Shown here: positions 4,776-9,198 of the stretch, piece after piece
How the letters are laid out: each line of letters begins with the position of its first letter
Numbering within the stretch: the stretch's first letter is position 1
DNA from: Spirochaetaceae bacterium
Lineage (GTDB): Bacteria; Spirochaetota; Spirochaetia; Treponematales; Breznakiellaceae
Assembly (NCBI GenBank): GCA_031258335.1
Contig: JAIRMY010000248.1
Location: forward strand, 1 to 9,198
Reading direction: 5' to 3'
DNA: 9,198 nt
Position numbers and translations under genes: made by a program
Notes under the pieces: model-generated
The model's input: only the letters and a program-made list of their open reading frames with translations
Told to the model about the DNA's origin: nothing
The model's database searches: none

Positions 4776-7700
4776 ATGCAAGCCGTTCTCTGCCGGTCTA
4801 TGGCGCTGTTCATATTCTTGTATCAATTTCATCTGCTCGCCGCCGATCTTTCTGACGCTCCGCTTTTTATCGCCTCGGTACTCGGCGCGTTTGCATCGGC
4901 GTTCGTGCTAAAGGGGCTTGCCGACGCTTCAAACGCAAAACGCGGAACGGCTTACATACTGGTAATGCTGTTGATACCCCCGGTAGTGCGTCTCTTAATA
5001 GCATTTCCGCGATTGTTAACCGGTAATACAAATATGGGCGCGATGATTCTATTTGATTCGCTCCTTTTAAACTATGACCGTAACGCATTCATAACAACGG
5101 GGCCCTTTTACTGGACGGCGTTTACCACTTTTTTTTCATTGCGTGAACGGCGGGCGCTGCGTTTTTCCGTGATGGCGGACTGCGTTTTGTTTGTCGCGTC
5201 ATTTTCAATAGTAGGCAGCGTTTCGATATACACGCTTCCGGCGCTGCGCCTCATTGTTTTTGCGGCTATAGTATTCTTTGAGCTTGCGGCGCTGATGCTC
5301 TCCTCACCGCCGGAAATGAGGCCGCAAAAGAAAGATTACGCGGCGGCAGGCGGCGTATTGCTTTTGCTTGCCGCGGTATGCGGAGCGCTGCTAGTGCGCC
5401 CCATGCAGGAACGCGCCCTTTCTCAGGGTGGCGGCTTGCTACAGCCTAAGCTCTTTAGCTTTGATTTTGCCCCATACATCAGGCTTGAAAATGAAATCAG
5501 CATGAATGACGAGTTGATTTTCATTGTAAGAAAGAATTCAAGGTATGAGGGCGAAACGCCCGCTTCGGCGGAAATGCCGTCAACGACAGATATAGACGGC
5601 GGCTTCGACCTTGAAACAGGGCATTATGATCGCCCGGCTTTGAAAGACACGCATTACCTCATGCGGCGCTTCGTGCTTTCGGCGTACAGTACAAAAGAAG
5701 GGAAAAAAGATGCCGTAGGGTTTTTCCGCGATGACAAAGCGGACGAAGAAACGCAGAGCGCGCGGCTTCCGCAGGGCAGAACAGAGTACAACGTTACGGC
5801 GGTGGAAGCGCGTAAAATGCTGCGTCAGGAGTATTACCTTGTAAACATCGACAGTTCGGCGTTTATAGCGATGAATGAGCCAGCCGAAGTCATGCCGTTT
5901 GAAAACTGGGACGCGTCGTCTTTTAAATCCGCCTACGCGGTAAACAGCGCGGTCAGCGTATGCACCCCTATAGATTTGATTCAGGCGGTAACCGGCGCGT
6001 ACAATGCGGAAACCTTGGAAATGACGGCGGAGGATTACCAATACTATACGATATTCTCTGGCTCAAAAAACAGGCTAACAGAGCGTGAAAAAAAAATTAC
6101 CGCGCTGGCGGAAGAAATAACGGCCGGGACGGACAACTATTGGGAAAAGATACAGTATGTTTATCAGTATTTGAAATTCGGCGATTACCGTTACAGCCTC
6201 AAGCCCGGAATCGCGCCGTCAGGCGATCAGTTGGATTACTTTTTGTTTGATTCAAAAAAGGGGTACTGTTCGTATTTTGCGTTTGCCTTCGCTTCGCTGC
6301 TCCGTTCAATAGGTATACCCAGCCGCGTTGCCGTGGGTTTTTTTCTTGAACTGGACGAGGGCAGGCTGGATTTTTATCCGGTGCGTTCTAATATGGCTCA
6401 CGCCTGGGCCGAAGTCTGGTTCCCCGGTTTTGGCTGGATAGAGTATGACCCTACGACAGAAAATCTTGCGGAAGGCGAAGACTTTGAATTTTCCGCCGGT
6501 ACACCGGAAGAACTTTTCGAACGGCTGATGAAAGAAATCATAGACAACCAAAACCGCTTAAAGGTAAAAGAAGGCGTGGGAGAGGAGGAAGGCCCGGGAC
6601 TCGCGGCGGCGGAACGCGCCGCCGCGTTTGTAAAAAAATCTCTATCCCTCATCGCCGCCGCTGTAATCATAGCCGCCTTTGTAGCCGCGCGGTTTGGCTA
6701 TTACATACGCTGTCGCTTTTCAAAAAATCCGCGTAAAAAGACTCTATGGCTGTGGCGGCACGTCAAACACCGCCTGAGTCTTGCCGGAATACGCAGAACC
6801 GGCGCGGAAGCGGAAAGCGAATGGATAGACCGTATTGCCGCAAAATACCCGGACTCGCCGCTCCGTAACATTTACGACAATGTTCTCGCCGCAAAGTACG
6901 CGGAACATTACGGCGCGGACCAGCATTTATTATTTTTTGCGTTGTATAAAACGTTTAATATCTGGCATAAAATTTGGCGCAAAAAACATTTTGCTAAAAA
7001 AATATCAAAGACAAGACCGCTTGTTTTTATTATTTGTATTTTTTTATTCTCATCAACAGCCAAAACATATACGGAAGAAAACGCCGCCTCACCGGAAGAA
7101 ATTCTTATCCGTGCTATTGACGAGGAAGAAGGTGAATTCTGGGAACGTGCGATAGAGTTGTACACTACGGGAAAAACCGTATACCCGGCGGATTACCGGT
7201 TTCCGCTGAGGCTAGGCGACCTGTATTTCAGCCGCAGGCTGTACAGGCTTGCGATGGACGAATTCCTTTTGGCGAATATACTGCTGCCGGGCGATACCGC
7301 ACTGTTGTACCGGCTTTCGCAAGCCGCGGGCAGCCTGAACGAAAACAAAACCGCCGCTATCTTTCTTGAACGCCTGCTTGCCATAGACCCGGAAAACCGC
7401 GAGGCCATAGGTTCTCTGGGCTGGATGTATTTTAAACTGCACCGCCTGAAGGACGGAGAAAGACTCCTCGTTGACGCGATTGAACGTTTTGGCGCGGAAC
7501 CCGATTTTTGTATGACGCTTGGAACCATCTATTCCGATATGTTCAACTATCCTGACGCTAAAGAGCGCTACATGGACGCGGTAAGCGGCGCGTTGAACAT
7601 GGGCGCTAAGGAATTCGCATCGGTGGCGTACTACAATCTTTCCATACTAGAAAGCCGTTTTTACCGTTACGGAGATGCTTTTGCCAGCACAACGTCAAGC

Positions 7701-8771
7701 CTCTTGATGGCGGACAGGGCGGGAGGACACCTTGCCCGAGGGGAACTGTTGATGCGCCGTCTTGATTTTGGCGAAACGTTCAACGAATACAATAAATCGT
7801 ACGAGATTGATAAATCTCCACTTTCAAAACTCAGCCTTGCCCAGGCCTTCCTAAAATCAGGCGATTTGACACAGGCGCGGCTTTACGCGGAAGACTGCCT
7901 GTCATCAGATAATTTTTACTGGATGTTGAATTACGGCATAGATCCGGGAGAGTACAAACGTGATATTCATGAAATACTTTACAAGGCGTACAGCGGGCTT
8001 GGAAAAAAAGAGGCGCTCACCTCGTACTACGGTTTTTTTGAAACTGCGCGTGGAATGATAATGCGTACAGTTTTTTATTTCAAATACAGGGCGCATAAAC
8101 TGTTGTATCAAAAGTATTCACTGCTTTCGGCGGGGGCCTTTGAAACGGAACCGGGCGGCCGCCATCTTGAGGCGCTGTTTGAATATTACAACGCCTTTTA
8201 CGATTACAAAGGCCGCGCTATTTACTATCTGCGGGCGGCCAGGGATTTTGAACTTAGACTGATACCGGAATCCGCCCCCTCGTACCTGTTTGAAACAGGG
8301 AAATTTCTGCGGAACGAGGCGATGTTACAAGATGCCATTGCCACCCTTGCTCCGGTCTGGGAAAAAGACCTTGCCGCGGATACCTATGTTGAGTTGGCGC
8401 TGACGGCGCGGCATGAACTTGCCGCGGAAGCTGCGGGACGCCTGTTTGCGCTTAACCCCGGCGCTCTGTGGCAAAACGGCATACGTTTTCCCGTTGACGT
8501 TCAGATTTCAGGCGGAGAGAACATTCCCGCCCGCCGAATAGAGTCCCTAATAAAGACTCTTAATAGCGCCGGTTTCGACACAAAACCCGCCGCCGTCCGC
8601 TGGACGCTGCGTCTCCGCATAGATGCCGGAGCGGTTTACGCGGAACTGTACGACGGCGGAACAGGCATCGTAACGCGGCGTAAGACCCTGCCGCTGCCCT
8701 CATTCAGGGCAAAACATCTATCCGCGTTTGCCAACGCCCTCGCGGATGAACTCGCCTCCAACGTGGACTGA
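4776..8771 (+). CDS. Membrane transglutaminase-like protein fused to a TPR protein
   Basis: A 1331-aa protein with two parts. Part 1 is TgpA-like: seven predicted helices (about 8-24, 29-47, 59-79, 104-122, 132-152, 157-176, 189-207), a large periplasmic region, and a transglutaminase-like domain with triad Cys498 (KGYCSYFAFAFASLLRSIG), His542 (NMAHAWAEVWFPGFGW) and Asp558 (EYDPT). A further helix (622-645) and a cytoplasmic DUF4129-like segment follow (SEWIDRIAAKYP...YAEHYG). Part 2 opens with KTRPLVFIICIFLFSSTA (745-762), like a lipoprotein-free signal peptide, then about 230 residues of TPR-type helices (from about 786) and a C-terminal region I do not recognise. The topology is consistent: the TPR part would be periplasmic. 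Such domains hydrolyse or cross-link peptides; the substrate is unknown. ATG 4776 is chosen because the upstream frame, open to 4536, is antisense to the pseudouridine synthase gene. ATG 4800 is a weaker alternative. The ORF shows no break, but it may be two ancestral genes joined. Confidence 0.88.
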   Translation: MQAVLCRSMALFIFLYQFHLLAADLSDAPLFIASVLGAFASAFVLKGLADASNAKRGTAYILVMLLIPPVVRLLIAFPRLLTGNTNMGAMILFDSLLLNYDRNAFITTGPFYWTAFTTFFSLRERRALRFSVMADCVLFVASFSIVGSVSIYTLPALRLIVFAAIVFFELAALMLSSPPEMRPQKKDYAAAGGVLLLLAAVCGALLVRPMQERALSQGGGLLQPKLFSFDFAPYIRLENEISMNDELIFIVRKNSRYEGETPASAEMPSTTDIDGGFDLETGHYDRPALKDTHYLMRRFVLSAYSTKEGKKDAVGFFRDDKADEETQSARLPQGRTEYNVTAVEARKMLRQEYYLVNIDSSAFIAMNEPAEVMPFENWDASSFKSAYAVNSAVSVCTPIDLIQAVTGAYNAETLEMTAEDYQYYTIFSGSKNRLTEREKKITALAEEITAGTDNYWEKIQYVYQYLKFGDYRYSLKPGIAPSGDQLDYFLFDSKKGYCSYFAFAFASLLRSIGIPSRVAVGFFLELDEGRLDFYPVRSNMAHAWAEVWFPGFGWIEYDPTTENLAEGEDFEFSAGTPEELFERLMKEIIDNQNRLKVKEGVGEEEGPGLAAAERAAAFVKKSLSLIAAAVIIAAFVAARFGYYIRCRFSKNPRKKTLWLWRHVKHRLSLAGIRRTGAEAESEWIDRIAAKYPDSPLRNIYDNVLAAKYAEHYGADQHLLFFALYKTFNIWHKIWRKKHFAKKISKTRPLVFIICIFLFSSTAKTYTEENAASPEEILIRAIDEEEGEFWERAIELYTTGKTVYPADYRFPLRLGDLYFSRRLYRLAMDEFLLANILLPGDTALLYRLSQAAGSLNENKTAAIFLERLLAIDPENREAIGSLGWMYFKLHRLKDGERLLVDAIERFGAEPDFCMTLGTIYSDMFNYPDAKERYMDAVSGALNMGAKEFASVAYYNLSILESRFYRYGDAFASTTSSLLMADRAGGHLARGELLMRRLDFGETFNEYNKSYEIDKSPLSKLSLAQAFLKSGDLTQARLYAEDCLSSDNFYWMLNYGIDPGEYKRDIHEILYKAYSGLGKKEALTSYYGFFETARGMIMRTVFYFKYRAHKLLYQKYSLLSAGAFETEPGGRHLEALFEYYNAFYDYKGRAIYYLRAARDFELRLIPESAPSYLFETGKFLRNEAMLQDAIATLAPVWEKDLAADTYVELALTARHELAAEAAGRLFALNPGALWQNGIRFPVDVQISGGENIPARRIESLIKTLNSAGFDTKPAAVRWTLRLRIDAGAVYAELYDGGTGIVTRRKTLPLPSFRAKHLSAFANALADELASNVD

Positions 8772-8802
8772 TCAACAACAATCAACGACACATATTGTTG
8801 AT
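8771..8802. repeat. Small inverted repeat after the transglutaminase-TPR gene
   Basis: ATCAACAA (8771-8778) pairs with TTGTTGAT (8795-8802) across a 16-base spacer. It begins at the last base of the stop codon and its right arm overlaps the -35 box of the next promoter. It lacks a T-tract, so it is a weak terminator candidate, or an operator-like site at the antitoxin remnant's promoter. Confidence 0.3.
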
Positions 8803-8826
8803 AAATGAAAGACAATGATGTATTAT
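8798..8826 (+). promoter_or_regulatory. Sigma70-type promoter before the antitoxin remnant
   Basis: TTGATA (8798-8803) and TATTAT (8821-8826) are exactly 17 bases apart. The predicted start near 8833 is followed at once by a ribosome site AAGAGG (8834-8839), 6 bases before ATG 8846. The expression signals therefore look intact although the gene behind them is broken. Confidence 0.55.
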
Positions 8827-8845
8827 ATGAAACAAGAGGTTATGT

Positions 8846-8884
8846 ATGAAATTTGTTTCTGTAAGGGATTTTAGGACATTGTGA
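8846..8884 (+). pseudogene. Phd/YefM-type antitoxin remnant (N-terminus only)
   Basis: The first 12 codons read MKFVSVRDFRTL and then TGA. The opening 'FVSVRDFRT' is characteristic of Phd/YefM-family antitoxins, which are normally about 80 residues: an N-terminal DNA-binding and dimerisation domain, then a toxin-binding tail. The frame continues open after TGA to a TAA ending at 9016, but those residues (SSQAIKDEPVEKPYGLRYDK...) do not look like the rest of the family. It therefore appears to be a 5' end joined to unrelated DNA rather than one nonsense mutation. No toxin gene is visible downstream. The upstream promoter and AAGAGG site are retained. An alternative is a functional 12-aa peptide, for which there is no evidence. 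Confidence 0.6.
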
Positions 8885-9055
8885 GTCGTAAGTTCTCAAG
8901 CAATAAAAGATGAACCGGTAGAAAAACCTTACGGCCTGCGTTACGATAAAATTAACAAACTACATCGGATAGCAAGAGGGGGCTTTCTATGTACAGGTTC
9001 ATCAATAGCATTTTAAAACAATTTCTGCCTTGTTTCAATAGGGATGCAAGCTGGG
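8885..9055. other. Stretch with no recognisable gene
   Basis: Between the antitoxin remnant and the permease fragment I recognise no gene. The plus strand is open in the antitoxin frame up to 9016. The minus strand has a 58-codon open frame from GTG 9128 to the stop at 8952 (...YFYPAWNEPDDDIAKLTQ...) without a ribosome site or a recognised family. Either could be decayed coding DNA. Confidence 0.5.
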
Positions 9056-9198
9056 TTAATTTTGCAATATCATCATCGGGTTCATTCCAAGCGGGATAGA
9101 AATAAGGTATATCAACAGCGTACCCCACAGACCCAGCGATATGGAGACGGACAGCCGTTCCGCGATGAGTCCCAGCACCTTCTGTCCGCGAAACAGGC
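9056..9198 (-). pseudogene. yejB-type ABC transporter permease fragment
   Basis: Reading leftwards from the window edge, the minus strand encodes LFRGQKVLGLIAERLSVSIS, continuing LGLWGTLLIYLISIPLGM. This closely matches about residues 117-155 of E. coli YejB, an inner-membrane permease of the microcin C/oligopeptide-type ABC importer family. After IPLGM the family continues with RKA and several more helices. Here it runs into NPMMILQN and a stop at 9056-9058, so homology ends at about 9083 and most of the membrane domain is lost. The 5' part lies beyond the window. Either the gene was truncated by a rearrangement or the contig is misjoined here. The family call is good; the gene symbol is left blank because only a fragment is present. 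Confidence 0.75.

Noticed and set aside
5580..6041. Minus-strand open frame inside the transglutaminase gene
   Set aside because: It has no ribosome site and no recognisable motif, and the opposite strand is clearly coding.
8952..9128. Possible 58-aa minus-strand gene from GTG 9128
   Set aside because: It has no Shine-Dalgarno and overlaps the better-supported yejB frame; kept as a finding only, not as a gene.

Overview
The window looks like a chromosomal fragment of a spirochaete, most plausibly a Treponema-like (possibly gut) lineage. This is inferred from gene content: a 4-Cys TSCPD protein, a TgpA-like transglutaminase next to TPR sequence, and a 'KFVSVRDFRT' antitoxin start. Coding regions are moderately GC-rich with AT-rich junctions. 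No rRNA, tRNA or CRISPR is visible, so the placement is moderate at best. The first 18 bases are an exact Illumina adapter tail, so this is an untrimmed assembly contig whose left edge is artificial.

Layout: (1) 19-1158 is the C-terminal two thirds of CTP synthase (pyrG), reading right. (2) 1159-1469 is a gene-free stretch with a hairpin, a large inverted repeat (two perfect 51-bp arms around a poly-C/poly-G core) and a good sigma70-type promoter. (3) 1470-4035 is a tight three-gene operon: sodium:solute symporter, 84-aa TSCPD protein and tRNA threonylcarbamoyladenosine dehydratase (tcdA), joined by TAATG and ATGA overlaps. (4) 4032-4685 is an RluA-type pseudouridine synthase on the minus strand; it converges on tcdA and the two stop codons share a TTAA. 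(5) 4686-4775 is a divergent promoter region with a degenerate heptamer repeat. (6) 4776-8771 is one 1331-aa ORF that joins a TgpA-like membrane transglutaminase to a TPR protein through an internal signal-peptide-like segment. (7) 8772-9198 holds only remnants: a Phd/YefM-type antitoxin cut to 12 codons behind an apparently intact promoter and ribosome site, and a minus-strand fragment of a yejB-type ABC permease.

The genes do not form one obvious pathway. Two neighbours modify RNA (tcdA at tRNA A37; the pseudouridine synthase). The symporter and the transglutaminase-TPR protein act at the inner membrane. The most interesting points are the transglutaminase-TPR fusion with an internal signal-peptide-like segment, two predicted leaderless genes with the same promoter-to-ATG geometry, the large inverted repeat with its homopolymer core, and the decayed right end. 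I see no complete novel defence or mobile system.
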